Source: Sphaerimonospora cavernae (GTDB lineage: Bacteria > Actinomycetota > Actinomycetes > Streptosporangiales > Streptosporangiaceae). Taken from it: DNA of 64,000 nt. The notes below the pieces were generated by a model that searched no databases, was not told the origin of the DNA, and worked only from the letters and a program-made list of their open reading frames with translations. The translations under genes and the position numbers were made by a program. Below are positions 18,485 through 28,800 of this stretch, one piece after another. The number at the start of each line of letters is the position of its first letter. Within the stretch, counting starts at the first letter, position 1. The stretch is from the NCBI RefSeq assembly GCF_042435035.1, contig NZ_JBHMQT010000054.1, positions 39,231 to 103,230 on the forward strand, in the 5' to 3' direction.

Positions 18485-18657
18485 GACGCCTGTCTCCTCA
18501 ATCCGTCAAGCATGTCTTGTTAGGAAGCAAACCTACCGTCGGGTTGCGACGGCAATCCACCGGTTGGGGCCGTGAGGCGTGTCGGAGCCGCGAGCGACGT
18601 GCCCCTGTCGGCGGTCATTCCCGCGGCCCTGTCCCACGGGCCCGCTCCAATGGTGCC

Positions 18658-19743
18658 TCATGGTTTCTTCTCCGCCACCCCGGCGGCGTCGAAGGTGGCG
18701 ACCTCGCGCATGACCCGGGCCGCGGCGGCGACCAGCGGCTGGGCGAGCAGACCGCCGGTGCCCTCGCCGAGACGCAGCTCCAGGTCCACGAGGGGGCGCA
18801 GGCCGAGGTGCGCCAGCGCGGCGGCGTGGCCGGGCTCGGCCGATCGGTGCCCCGCGACGCAGTAGCCGGTCACGTCCGGCGCCAGCGCGGCGGCCGCCAG
18901 CGCGGCCGACCCCGCGATCACCCCGTCGAGGATGACCGGCACCCGCTCGGCCGCCGCGCCGAGGACGAACCCGGCTATCGCCGCGTGCTCCAGGCCGCCG
19001 ACCGCGGCGAGCACCCGCAGCGCCTCCTCAGGTCCGGTTGGTACGGCTCCGGCCGGGGAGATGCCGTTGGCCGGCAGGGCCTGCCGTACCACCTCGATCT
19101 TGTGCCGGTGCATGGCGTCGTCGATGCCGGTCCCCCGCCCGGTCACGGACTCGGCATCCCGACCGGTGAACGCGCAGATCAAGGCGGCGGACGCGGTGGT
19201 GTTCGCGATCCCCATGTCACCGGTGATCAGGCAGCGGTGACCGGCCGCCACCAGGTCCCGAGCCACTCCGGCCCCGGCCGCGAGGGCCTGCCGGGTCTGC
19301 TCGGCCGTCATCGCCGGCCCCTGGGAGAGGTCGGCCGTGCCGTACGCGACCTTGTAGGAGATCAGTCCGGGCGCGGGCGGCAGGTCGACCGCCACGCCCA
19401 CGTCCACGACGGTGACCGTGGCGCCCACCTGTGCGGCGAACGCGTTGGCCACCGCTCCGCCGGCCGTGAAGTTGGCCACCATCTGTGCGGTGACCTCCTG
19501 GGGCCAGGGTGAGACTCCCCGGGCGTGCACACCGTGATCGGCGGCGAAGATCGCGAGCGCGGCCGGGGTCGGGAGCGGGGGCGGGCACACCGCCGCGATC
19601 CCGGCCAGCCGTACCGCGACGTCCTCCAACACTCCGAGAGAGCCGCGCGGTTTGGTGAGCCGGTCCTGATGCGCCCGCGCCTCCGCCATCGCCTTCGCGT
19701 CGATCGGCCGAATGGCCGCTATCGTCTCATCGATCGGCGTCAC
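18658..19743 (-). CDS. cobT: Nicotinate-nucleotide:dimethylbenzimidazole phosphoribosyltransferase
   Basis: 361 residues, normal for CobT. Motifs: LTKPRGSLGVLEDVAVRLAGI at the start, FAADHGVHARGVSPWPQEVT, CLITGDMGIANTTAS and GRGTGIDDAMHRHK, and the catalytic-glutamate region near the C-terminus in LRLGEGTGG. The enzyme forms alpha-ribazole phosphate for the lower ligand of cobalamin. It reads toward cysG, and the cbiX gene lies 62 bases upstream on the same strand, so these cobamide genes are probably co-expressed. Confidence 0.95.
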   Translation of the reverse strand: MTPIDETIAAIRPIDAKAMAEARAHQDRLTKPRGSLGVLEDVAVRLAGIAAVCPPPLPTPAALAIFAADHGVHARGVSPWPQEVTAQMVANFTAGGAVANAFAAQVGATVTVVDVGVAVDLPPAPGLISYKVAYGTADLSQGPAMTAEQTRQALAAGAGVARDLVAAGHRCLITGDMGIANTTASAALICAFTGRDAESVTGRGTGIDDAMHRHKIEVVRQALPANGISPAGAVPTGPEEALRVLAAVGGLEHAAIAGFVLGAAAERVPVILDGVIAGSAALAAAALAPDVTGYCVAGHRSAEPGHAAALAHLGLRPLVDLELRLGEGTGGLLAQPLVAAAARVMREVATFDAAGVAEKKP

Positions 19744-19805
19744 CGCTCACCCTCCTCGGTATGCCCCCGGAAACGGCCTCGAGGCGACCGCCTGGCTGGG
19801 GCTCC

Positions 19806-20783
19806 TCAGACGGCGCTGGCGATGCCGGGCCGAGACAGCGACTCCGATCCGATCTCCGTCTCGATCGTACGGTCGATCTTGGAGCCGATCCCGGCGCCGT
19901 TCTCTGTGTCGAGCTTGGCGTCGATCTCAGTGTCAGCCACCGCATCGATCTTGTCGAACGCGTTCCGGCTCCGCCCGGGCGGCAGGCCGACCCCGGCGAG
20001 CGCCTCCTCGTACCGGTCGATGACGACATCCGCCAGTCCCTCGCAGTCGCCGATCACCTCGGCACACCGGATGTCGAGGCCCTCGTGGTTGGCGCCGTAG
20101 GCCAGCGCCTGCGCCCAGATCCGCTCGAGAATGGCGCCGGCGAACAGGACATAGGGCAGGACGATCACCCGCTTGGCACCGAGCCTGCGGCACCGCTCGA
20201 TCCCGCCGGGCACGCCGGGGCGGCTGTGCGACACATAGGCCGTCTCGACGGTGAGCAGGTCGGCGGCGTGGGTCTCCCAGAACAGCCGGGAGACCCGGTG
20301 GACCTCGGCGTTGACGGCAGGCTCGGTCGAGCCGTAGCCGACGAGCACGACGGCGGTCTCGCCCGGCGCGATCTCCTCCGGGGCCTCCTCGGTCACGAAC
20401 CTCGGCATCTCGGCGCGAGCGTCGGCGAGCCGTTCCGCGAGCAGTTCGAGCACCCGGGGATCGGGCCCGAGAGGACGGCCCAGGTCGTATTCGAGGGTCG
20501 GGTGCCGCTCCTGCTCCAGCGCGAGCGTGCCCGGGATGTCGCCGAGGGCGCGCCGGTCGCCGGTCAGGCTGAGCGGCACCGCGATCACGTGATGGTGCCC
20601 CCGGGTGACGAGGGAGGTGATGGAGTCGCTGAGCGGTGGGCGGGCCTTCGTGATGAAACCACCGCTCACCTCGGCGGGAAGCCCGTCGAGGCGGCAGCGG
20701 AGTCGGTGAACGAATCGGCCGAACTCGGCCACGCCGGTCTCATCGTGAGTGCCATGGCCGATGAGCAGCAGCGGCGGTTTCAT
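19806..20783 (-). CDS. Sirohydrochlorin cobalt/iron chelatase (CbiX family)
   Basis: 325 residues. Two CbiX half-domains are visible: LLLIGHGTHDETGVAEF at the start with its metal-binding His, and a second repeat around VVLVGYGSTEPAVNAEV; the VLPYVLFAGAILERIW motif is also typical. Actinobacterial CbiX inserts metal into sirohydrochlorin. The last ~50 residues form a charged tail with repeating DTEIDAKLDTE / SKIDRTIETEIGSES units, not part of the enzyme fold. Confidence 0.88.
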   Translation of the reverse strand: MKPPLLLIGHGTHDETGVAEFGRFVHRLRCRLDGLPAEVSGGFITKARPPLSDSITSLVTRGHHHVIAVPLSLTGDRRALGDIPGTLALEQERHPTLEYDLGRPLGPDPRVLELLAERLADARAEMPRFVTEEAPEEIAPGETAVVLVGYGSTEPAVNAEVHRVSRLFWETHAADLLTVETAYVSHSRPGVPGGIERCRRLGAKRVIVLPYVLFAGAILERIWAQALAYGANHEGLDIRCAEVIGDCEGLADVVIDRYEEALAGVGLPPGRSRNAFDKIDAVADTEIDAKLDTENGAGIGSKIDRTIETEIGSESLSRPGIASAV

Positions 20784-20913
20784 CTACCTGATCTCCCATG
20801 CCTTGGGCCTGCGAACAGCCGTCGTCCCGGCTCGCGAGGATAGCCTTCCGTGCCCAATCATGGGCTCCGCTTGACCGTACGGCCCAGACCATGCAGGAAT
20901 TCTTTACCAAATG

Positions 20914-22011
20914 TCATGAAATCTCCCCCTTTAGCACCCCGAACAGTACGGCATCGGCCCGACCATCCGGCACCGGAAGAGCCTGCCGCAGGATGCCCTC
21001 CTCGACGAACCCCGCCCGCCTCGCGACCGCCCGGCTGGCGTGGTTGCCCGTCGCGACCAGCAGGTGGACACGCTGGAAGCCCGACCGCAAGAGGTGGGCG
21101 GTGAGCATGCGCACGGCCTCCGCGGCGTATCCCCGCCGCCGTGCCCAGGGCGCGATCCAGTATCCCACCTCGGCATCGCCGCGCTCATGATCCTCGCGCT
21201 GCACGCCGATCGCTCCGGCCAGCCTGCCGCCCCCCCGCGGCTCGATGGCGAAGCTGCCGCCGTCGCCGGGACCCGCCGGATGGGAGAGCCGGGTACACCA
21301 CTCGATCGCCTGCTCCAAGGTGTAGCCGGCGGTCCAGGTCAGCCAGCGGCGCATCTCCGGGTCGTCCCTGACCGCCTCCACGACGTCGAAGGCGTCCCGC
21401 CGGACGAACGGCCGCAGCACCAGGCGCTCGCCCTCCAGCCGGCGCCCCTCGGCCGCCGTACGGTCGTCGCCCCGCAGCCGGCCGAAGACCACGAGGTCGT
21501 GCGGCCCGTCGTCCTCGAACCCGCCGCCGCGCAGCAGCCCCTCCCGGACGAAGCCTCCCTTCTCGGCGACCCGTAAGGACGCGGTGTTGTCCGAGTTGGC
21601 GCGCAGCTCGATCCTCCGCAGCACGCTCTCACCGAGTAGCCGGTCGCAGAGCCCGCGCACCGCCTCGGTCGCGTAGCCGCGCCGCCGGTGCGCCGGATGC
21701 ACGCCGTAGCCCACCTCGGCGATCCCAGCCGCCCACTGCGCGCGGAACAAGCTGATCGAGCCGACGATGCCGTCATGGGCCTGCATCGCGAGATGGATGC
21801 CCTGGCCGGAGCGCCACAGCTCGTGGACCCCGTGAGCCAGCCACCGTCCGATGCCCGAGGGGTGCCCCGGAGCGCCCGGCGGCAGGGTCGTGGGGTGCGC
21901 GCCCGCCTTGATGGCCACCTTCACCTGGGCCGTGTCGTCCAGGTGGAACGGTCGCAGCACCAACCGCTCAGTGATGATCGTCAGCCGCTCGTCGAACACC
22001 CGCAACTCCAC
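20914..22011 (-). CDS. Protein with two fused GNAT acetyltransferase domains (RimJ/RimL type)
   Basis: 365 residues from a GTG at 22011. Each half begins with a TERLVLRPF-type start (residues ~15 and ~194) and carries its own motif A: GVHPAHRRRGYATEAVRGL and WIAPWARRRGYAAEAVRML. Each half ends in an ALR/VARRAGF-like element (EKGGFVREGLL, RRAGFVEEGIL). Internal duplication of a RimJ/RimL-like N-acetyltransferase is the simplest reading. Substrates are unknown; the common GNAT double-domain form in actinomycetes is often tied to aminoglycoside or protein acetylation. Confidence 0.85.
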   Translation of the reverse strand: MELRVFDERLTIITERLVLRPFHLDDTAQVKVAIKAGAHPTTLPPGAPGHPSGIGRWLAHGVHELWRSGQGIHLAMQAHDGIVGSISLFRAQWAAGIAEVGYGVHPAHRRRGYATEAVRGLCDRLLGESVLRRIELRANSDNTASLRVAEKGGFVREGLLRGGGFEDDGPHDLVVFGRLRGDDRTAAEGRRLEGERLVLRPFVRRDAFDVVEAVRDDPEMRRWLTWTAGYTLEQAIEWCTRLSHPAGPGDGGSFAIEPRGGGRLAGAIGVQREDHERGDAEVGYWIAPWARRRGYAAEAVRMLTAHLLRSGFQRVHLLVATGNHASRAVARRAGFVEEGILRQALPVPDGRADAVLFGVLKGEIS

Positions 22012-22133
22012 TAGCTACCCGGACTTTTCACCCGAAAGGGGTTAAATGCGGCATCGACCCAGGCGCGCTCCATGTTTGGCGCGGTCGCTACGGGTACGAG
22101 GCACGTCAGTGACCCTAATCGGGAGGTGAGGTC

Positions 22134-22553
22134 ATGAGTATCCAACGCGGCAGCGACAAGCACGGCCCACGCCTCGACGACGAGCAGAAGCACGAGACGC
22201 AGGGCCTCGTACGCGGAACCGGCTCGAGCCACGCGCAGGAATGGAAGGAACCCGAACCTTCACATCTGCCTGAGGAGGACCTGACCCCCCGGAGCTACTC
22301 TCCGCACCACGAGCCCGGGACGCCCGGCGGCATCACCCCCGCCGATGTGGAGCGCCGGAGCAACCTCGCCAAATGGCTGAGCGACGCCGGCTACCCCGCG
22401 GATCAGGGAAAACTCCTGGCACACGCCGAGGGCAGGCATGCTCCGGACGCCGTGATAGAGGCGGTGAGCCGGCTTCCCGAGCATTTCAGGTTCCACAACG
22501 TGGGCGAGGTCGCCGAGGCTCTCGGGCTCGGGATCGAACGCCGGCGCTGGTGA
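22134..22553 (+). CDS. DUF2795 domain protein
   Basis: 139 residues. The N-terminal half is disordered and charged (HETQGLVRGTGSSHAQEW), the C-terminal half has the DUF2795 pattern: RSNLAKWLSDAGYPADQGKLL, then ALSRLPEHFRFHNVGEVAEALG-like (SRLPEHFRFHNVGEVAEAL). The stop overlaps the upstream start candidate of the next gene (GTGA), so the two are coupled. Proteins of this family are found in stress or nutrient regulons of actinobacteria; the function is not established. Confidence 0.82.
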   Translation: MSIQRGSDKHGPRLDDEQKHETQGLVRGTGSSHAQEWKEPEPSHLPEEDLTPRSYSPHHEPGTPGGITPADVERRSNLAKWLSDAGYPADQGKLLAHAEGRHAPDAVIEAVSRLPEHFRFHNVGEVAEALGLGIERRRW

Positions 22554-23635
22554 CGGGAGGGGCGTTGAGACTCGACTTCATCCGGCCGCTGTACGACCGG
22601 CCGGGGCCGTACGCCTCGGTCTACCTCGACACCGAGCGGTCCGAACAGGGACAGGCCGACGTGGTCCAACGGCGCTGGGCCATGCTCAGGGAGCGGCTGA
22701 CCGAGGCGGGCGCGCCGACCGACGTCCTCGATCCCATCGGGGGACTGGTACTGGATCCCCGCGTGGTCGCGCCCGGCCGGGCCGTGTTCGCGGCCGGCGG
22801 AGAGGTCGTGTTCGCCCATCCTCTCCATGTGCAGCCGCGCAGGCAGACCGCGCGGTGGTCGCCGCTCCCCCACGTGGTCCCTCTGCTGGCCCAGCGCGGG
22901 GAGCCGGTGCCGCATCTCGAGGTGCTCGCGGACCACGCGGGAGCCGATCTGGTCATCGCCCGGAACGGCGCACGACGGGAGCTGACAGTGGAGTCCACAA
23001 CGGACTATCCGATGCAGAAGACCGGAAAGGGCGGCTGGTCGCAGACGCGATACGACCGCGACGCCGAGGAGACCTGGCGCCGCAACGCCGTCGCCGTCGC
23101 CGAGGTCGTGGACAGGGAGGTGCACGACAGCGGCGCCGAGATCGTGGTGTTGGCCGGCGACCCGAAGTCGCGCGGCCTCGTGATGGAGCGACTCAGCAAG
23201 GACACTGCCAGGAAGGTCACCGTGGCCGAACACGGCAGCCGGGCCGCCGGAGCGGACCGACGGAATTTCGAGGCCGACGTGGACCGGGCATGCGAGGCCT
23301 GGGCCGAGCGATGCCGTGCCGAACTGCTCGACGCCTACGCAACCGGGCCGTACGCGACCGGACTGCAGGAAACGGCCCGGGCGCTGCGCGACGCACGCGT
23401 ACGGACGCTGCTGCTGCACGACGACCCATCGTCGACGGCCACGGTGTGGGTGGGCCCGGAGCCGACCCATCTGTCCACCGACCGGGCCGACCTGCTGGAT
23501 TGGGGCGTCGCCGAGCCGTTCGAGGAGCGGGCCGACTCCGCGCTGGCACGGGCGGTCGCCGGCACGGACGCCGATCTCTGGTTCGTCGACCACCTCCCGT
23601 CACCCGACGGAGTGGGCGCCGTGCTGCGTTTCTGA
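22550..23635 (+). CDS. baeRF-domain protein (bacterial eRF1-like, Vms1/Rv2629 family)
   Basis: 361 residues from the coupled GTG at 22550; a TTG at 22565 with GGGAGG close upstream is an alternative. Recognisable elements: FIRPLYDRPGPYASVYLDTERS at the start, a central VVPLLAQRGEPVPHLEVLADHAGADLVIARNG, and a C-terminal VRTLLLHDDPSS with the conserved DDPSST loop, and EPTHLSTDRADLLDWG. Members resemble release-factor/peptidyl-tRNA hydrolase folds and include Rv2629. Its coupling to a DUF2795 protein is characteristic. Cytoplasmic; role in ribosome rescue or stress is inferred from the family. Confidence 0.8.
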   Translation: MTGGALRLDFIRPLYDRPGPYASVYLDTERSEQGQADVVQRRWAMLRERLTEAGAPTDVLDPIGGLVLDPRVVAPGRAVFAAGGEVVFAHPLHVQPRRQTARWSPLPHVVPLLAQRGEPVPHLEVLADHAGADLVIARNGARRELTVESTTDYPMQKTGKGGWSQTRYDRDAEETWRRNAVAVAEVVDREVHDSGAEIVVLAGDPKSRGLVMERLSKDTARKVTVAEHGSRAAGADRRNFEADVDRACEAWAERCRAELLDAYATGPYATGLQETARALRDARVRTLLLHDDPSSTATVWVGPEPTHLSTDRADLLDWGVAEPFEERADSALARAVAGTDADLWFVDHLPSPDGVGAVLRF

Positions 23636-23666
23636 CAAACGTCCCGACCCGAAGCCACCACCCCCA

Positions 23667-23774
23667 GCCGTGATCTTGCGAATACTCGCAGCGATCGCGA
23701 CTGACTTGCGGCGATACCTTACGGGAACTGAGCAGATCAGCGGGCATGGTTGCGAGAAATCGCAAGATCACGGC
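23667..23774. repeat. Large inverted repeat between convergent genes
   Basis: Arms GCCGTGATCTTGCGA (23667-23681) and its exact complement TCGCAAGATCACGGC (23760-23774) are 15 bp and perfect; with a 2-3 base gap the pairing extends over about 24 bp (ctcgca is shared). The 78-base loop contains further CTTGCGG and GCGATCGC motifs. It may act as a bidirectional terminator for the convergent baeRF and EamA genes, or be a miniature mobile element. No gene lies in 23636-23797. Confidence 0.55.
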
Positions 23775-23797
23775 CAGCTTGCAGCGTGGCGCGGATC

Positions 23798-24790
23798 TCA
23801 CTCGTCGGCCTGCCCGGGCGCATCCGCGACCGCCTGGCGGCCTGGCGGGCGAGTCCGGTCGCCGACCTCCTGGTCATGGACCCCCGGGACGAGCCCACGC
23901 TGAAGGTCGTCCGTGACCTCGTCCTCGGGTGACCGGCGCCGGCCCGCCGCCGTCACCGAGCCGCCGAGGATGAGGGCGGAGGCGATGAGCATGCCGGGCG
24001 TGACGGACTCGCTGAGCACGACGACTCCGGCCAGGACCGCGACGACCGGGTTGATGTAGGTGAAGATCACCGAACGGGTGGGCCCGACCTCTCGGATGAG
24101 CGCGAAGAACACAACGAATGCCAGAGCGGTGCAGATCAGGGCGAGACCGGCCAATGCGGCCAGGACCCGTCCCGGGGGCATGACCTGCGGCCAGTTCAAC
24201 GCCGCCGCCGGCGTGTAGACGAGCGCGGCGATGGTGAGGCAGACGGCGGTCATCGGCAGCGACGGAACGTCCTTGAGCCGGCGGGCCGCCAGCAGCGGGG
24301 CCGTGGCGTACCCACACGCCGTCAGCAGCAGTTCGACGATCGCCCAGGGGTCGCCGCCCCGCAGGTCGGGCCCGACCAGCACGACGACCCCGGCGAAGCC
24401 CAGTACCAGGCCCGCCCATCGGGCGGCGGTGAGCCGGTCGCCGTCGCCGTCGCCGATGATCCTGGCGGCCACCACCGCGATGATCGGCGCCGCCGCGATG
24501 ACCAGGGCCGCCATCGAACTGGAGACCCGCCGTTCCGCGTCGGACAGCAGCCACCACGGGAGGATGATCTCGATGGTGGCGAAGGCGAGCAGTGGCCGCC
24601 AGTAACGGACGAGTCCGGCCAACTGCCCGCCGCGCAGCGCCAACGGGAGCAGGACGGCGGCGCCGACGGCGGTGCGGACGAAGATCAGTACGGGCACCGA
24701 GACGCTCTCGACCGCCACCTTGATCATCAGATACGGAATGCCCCAGATGAAGCACATGATCAGGAACAGCAGCCAGCCCCGGCGACTCAT
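23798..24790 (-). CDS. EamA/DMT-superfamily permease
   Basis: 330 residues with ten predicted membrane helices and two internally repeated EamA halves (FIWGIPYLMIKVAVE and LILGGSVTAA at the outer ends). The start MSRRGWLLFLIMCFIWGIP is clean. DMT permeases export metabolites; the substrate is unknown. A non-membrane tail of ~45 charged residues follows the last helix. Confidence 0.9.
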   Translation of the reverse strand: MSRRGWLLFLIMCFIWGIPYLMIKVAVESVSVPVLIFVRTAVGAAVLLPLALRGGQLAGLVRYWRPLLAFATIEIILPWWLLSDAERRVSSSMAALVIAAAPIIAVVAARIIGDGDGDRLTAARWAGLVLGFAGVVVLVGPDLRGGDPWAIVELLLTACGYATAPLLAARRLKDVPSLPMTAVCLTIAALVYTPAAALNWPQVMPPGRVLAALAGLALICTALAFVVFFALIREVGPTRSVIFTYINPVVAVLAGVVVLSESVTPGMLIASALILGGSVTAAGRRRSPEDEVTDDLQRGLVPGVHDQEVGDRTRPPGRQAVADAPGQADE

Positions 24791-24951
24791 GCGTGTCCTC
24801 CTCGCTCATCTGACAGCGGGACAACAGTACGGAACGACCCGACTCGTGGGGAACACTTTTTCGATCAGGCGGCCTGCGATCCGTGCCGATTAGGGACAAC
24901 GCCGGAGGGATAGGAGTGAGGCAGGTGACGCGCATGCCGGGGGGAGATGCA

Positions 24952-25893
24952 ATGCGGTCCGCTTCGTCAGGGGTGAGCCGGTCGGCGGCCGGCGTGTACG
25001 CGGGCCTGGCGGCCCAAGCCGTAGCCATAGGGGCACTTGCCGTGTTCGAGGAGACGAGAGGGCGGAGATTGGCCGGACAGCTCGCGGCGTTCGGCGGTGA
25101 TCCGGATGCGCCGGGGGCCGGCCAGGTGGTCGGGGCGGTGAGCGCCTTCGCGATCTTGATAATCACTGTATCGGCGGCGACAGCACTTGCCGGATCCGCC
25201 TATTTGGCCTGGTTGCGGCGGGTACGGCCCGGCACGCCCGCGCTGGCACTGGCCGCCGCGTGGCTGCTACCCGGCGTCAACCTGGTGATGCCCCCGATCC
25301 TCGCCGACCTGGCCTGGCGCGAAGCCGTACGGAACAACCGCCCCCGGCTCACTCCGGGGCATGGCGCGCAGCGGCCACGATGGCTGCTGCTGGTCGGCTG
25401 CTGGTGGCTGAGCTGGCTGGGGGCGCTCGGCTTGGTGTTCGCCCGTCCGACGCAGCCGGGGCGGGACCTGACGGGAGTCGGCCTGCCCGCGTTGGCCGCC
25501 GTCGTGGTCGCGGCGATCCTGTGCGCGGCCACGGTCCGCGAGATCACCTCCCTTCACGAGGACCACGAGTGCCGTGATGACGGCCGGGATGACAGCCGGG
25601 ATCATGACTGCGATGACGGTGGTGACGACCGGAGCGGCGGAACCGGGAGGAGCCCTGAGGACCGCCAGGCATATCCGATCCAGCAGGGCGGGGACGATCC
25701 CGAACGGCCGGGCCTGATCCGCCCGCCGGCGCATCGTTCCAGCTACCGCCGCGCCGTACGGAACAGTCACCGGGCGGAGGGGGTCGGTCCCGAACTGCCC
25801 GAGCTGGCATGCCAGAGCCGGCGCTGGGGCTCCTCCGGATGGCGCAGGAACCGCCCCTCCCGGACGCCCGGGGCGGGCCCGATGTCGGAGTAG
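24952..25893 (+). CDS. DUF4328-like membrane protein with charged C-terminus
   Basis: About 313 residues from the ATG at 24952 with GGGGAG six bases upstream; a GTG at 24916 with GGAGGG is also possible. Four hydrophobic segments (VYAGLAAQAVAIGALAV, VSAFAILIITVSAATALAGSAYLAW, LVGCWWLSWLGALGLVF, LPALAAVVVAAILCAATV) with WLLPGVNLVMPPILADLAW, a DUF4328-type pattern. The tail is very polar (DDGRDDSRDHDCDDGGDD). The last 127 bases overlap dnaE2 on the opposite strand, which is unusual and makes the exact 3' end uncertain. Confidence 0.6.
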   Translation: MRSASSGVSRSAAGVYAGLAAQAVAIGALAVFEETRGRRLAGQLAAFGGDPDAPGAGQVVGAVSAFAILIITVSAATALAGSAYLAWLRRVRPGTPALALAAAWLLPGVNLVMPPILADLAWREAVRNNRPRLTPGHGAQRPRWLLLVGCWWLSWLGALGLVFARPTQPGRDLTGVGLPALAAVVVAAILCAATVREITSLHEDHECRDDGRDDSRDHDCDDGGDDRSGGTGRSPEDRQAYPIQQGGDDPERPGLIRPPAHRSSYRRAVRNSHRAEGVGPELPELACQSRRWGSSGWRRNRPSRTPGAGPMSE

Positions 25894-28800
25894 GGCGACA
25901 GCCGGTAGCCGTTGGCGTACTCGATGGGTCGCCCGCCGACGCCCGCGCCCGCCGCACTGGGCGGCGCGGGCGCCTCGCTCAGCACGGCTCGCACGGCGTC
26001 GATGCCGTGATCACGCCAGAGCCGGTCGAGGTCGAGCAGGTTCCAGCAGTTCAGGGCGCGCAGCGAGACGGCCCTGGCCCCGGTGCGCCTGACCACGCCC
26101 TTCGCGACCAGCAACCACGATCCGAACACGGTCGCGGCGGTGTGCGCCTGCACGGACTCGAAGAACGTCAGGTCGATCAGGCCGGTGGAGTCGTCCAGCG
26201 TGGTGAAGATCACCCGCTGGCCCGACCGTATGGCGGGGGTCTGGGTGGCGACCTTCGCCCCCGCCACCAGGATCTCGGCGCCGTTGCGCCGCCGGAGCAG
26301 ATACCTGGACCTGGTCACGCCGATCGCGTCGAGCAGTTCGTCGTGGAAGCCGATCACGTGGCGGCTGACGTCCATGCCGAGGGTCGCGAGCTCCGCCTCG
26401 ACGGCCTCGGCCTCGCTCATCTCCGGCAGCTCCCCCGGCACGACCCGCTCGGCGAACCCCATGGGCAGCTGCCCGGCGGTTCCCGGGCCTGAGGCCCGAT
26501 CGAGGGCGCCCACCTGGGCGATCAGGTCCCGCCTCGTCAGCTCGCCCGGACGCCACCTGGGCTCGCCCGGGCGGAGGCCGTGCAGCGCGTCGAGACCGCC
26601 GACCTCCACGATCCGCTCGGTGACCGGCCTCGACGGGCGGGCCCGCTCCCAGAAGTCGGCCAGCGAGGTGTACGGCTGCCCGGCGGCCATCCGCTCGACC
26701 TCGGCCTCGCTCACTCCCTTCACGGCCGAGAACGGCACGCGCAGGCCGTACCCCCGGCCGATCCCGGCGTGCCCGGTCTCAGAGTGTCCGGTGGCGGGGG
26801 TCCGCTCGACCAGCCAGGTCCCGCCGGAGTGGTTGACGTCCAGCGGAAGGATGTCGACGCCGCACTGGCGGGCCTCGTCGAGGATCACCCGGCCGGGATA
26901 CATGCCCGGCTCGTGGGTGAGCACGCCGGCGAAGAACGCGGCGGCGTGATGCCGCTTCAGCCACGCCGACTGGTAGGTGGGCAGCGCGAACGCCGCCGCG
27001 TGCGCCTTGCAGAACCCGAACCCGCCGAACGCGTCGAGCACCCGCCACGCCCGCTCGACCACGTCGGGGGCGAAGCCGCTGCCCCGGGCGAGCGGGACGA
27101 ACCAGGCCCGCACGGCCTCCCGGCCGTCCGGCGTACCCAGGGCGCGGCGTGCCTTCTCGGCCTCCGAAAGGCCGCATCCGGTCATCACGTCGATGACCCT
27201 CAGCACCTGCTCGTGGAAGACGACCACGCCGTGGGTCTCCCTGAGCGGCTCTCGCAGCTTCTCGTGCGGATAGTCCGGTTCGCGAAATCCGTGTCTGGCC
27301 TCCAGGTACGGCGTGACCATGTCGGAGTTGACCGGTCCCGGCCGGAAGAGGGAGATGTCCACGATCAGGTCGTGCATCGTACGGGGTTCCAGCTTGGCGA
27401 CCAACTCCCGCTGGCCCGGCGACTCGATCTGGAAGCAGCCGAGCGTGCGGCCGGTGCGGATCAGGTCGTAGGCGTCCCGGTCATCGCGGGGGACGGAGTC
27501 CAGGTCGATCTTCCGGCCGTCGACCCGTTCGATCTCCCGGAGGGAGTAGGCCATCGCCGACTGCATGCGCACGCCGAGCACGTCGAGCTTGAGCAGGCCG
27601 GCCGCCTCGACGTCGTCCTTGTCGAACTGCGACATCGGGAAGTCCAGCATGCTGCGCTCCACCGGAGTGCGGTCGCGGAGCGTGGAGTTGCCGATCAGTA
27701 CACCGCACGGATGCAGCGCGATGTGCCTGGGCAGCCCGTCGAGCCGTTCGGCCAGCCGGAACACGGTCTCCAGCGACCGGTCGTTCAGCCCGCTGTCGCG
27801 TAGTTCCGGCAGATCGGACAGCGCGGCGCGGATCTGCCCGGCCCGGACGTGCGGGAACGCCTTGGCGATGACGTCGATCTCATGCGGGGGCAGGCCCATG
27901 GCGGCCCCGACGTCCCGGATCGCGCTGCGGGCGCGGTAGGTCTCCATCATCGAGACGCAGGCCACGCCGGTCTCGCCGTACCGGCCGAGGATCGCCCGGT
28001 AGCAGTCGAGGCGGCGCGCCGACTCCACGTCGACGTCGATGTCGGGCAGGCCGCGGCGTCCCTCGGACAGGAAGCGCTCCATCAGCAGGCCGTGTTCGAG
28101 CGGGTCCACGTCGCCGATGCCGATGAGGTAGTTGACCAGGCTGCCCGCGCCGGAGCCGCGGATGGCGCAGCGGACGCCCATCGAGCGGATCAGATCCGTG
28201 ATATCGGCGACGGTGATGAAATATCCGGACAGCCGCTTCTTCTCGATGATCGCCAGCTCCGCGGCCAGCCGTCCGCGTGCGTCTGCCGTACGGGCCGAAC
28301 CCGGACGACTCAGCCCTCGGCGGCGCAGCCCGTCCTCGCAGCGGCGGCGCAGCAGCGGCACCGGGTCCTCGCCGATCTCCGGCAGGTGGAGCCGGGGATT
28401 CTCGCCATCGAGCAGGGGAACGATCTCGACGGGGTCGAGCGCGCACCGCTCGGCGACCCGTCGCGTCTCCCCCAGCAGCCGTTCGGCCAGGTCCAGGTCG
28501 CCTCCGCAGATCCGGAGGGCCACCCGTGCCATCTCGCGGCCGTCCTTGAGGTAGGCGTGCGCGGTGGGATGATCGACGTGCCTCGGGTGGAGCGGCACGA
28601 GCCGGCGCGCCGCGTCGAGCACGTTGCCGACCTGGTGGTCGGCGGCGTCCAGATAGCGGACATCGTTGGTCAGCACGGCGGGTACGCCCATCGAGTAGGC
28701 GAGGCCCAGCATGCGGGTGGCCGTGTTCGCGTCGCGGTAGCCGTACAGGTCGGTCACCTCGACCGCGACATCGGGCACCGCGGAGCGCCACGCGTCCAGC

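Noticed and set aside
18485..18657. Cobalamin riboswitch upstream of cob genes
   Set aside because: No B12-box-like conserved segments seen in the gaps near cysG, cobT, cbiX or cobD.
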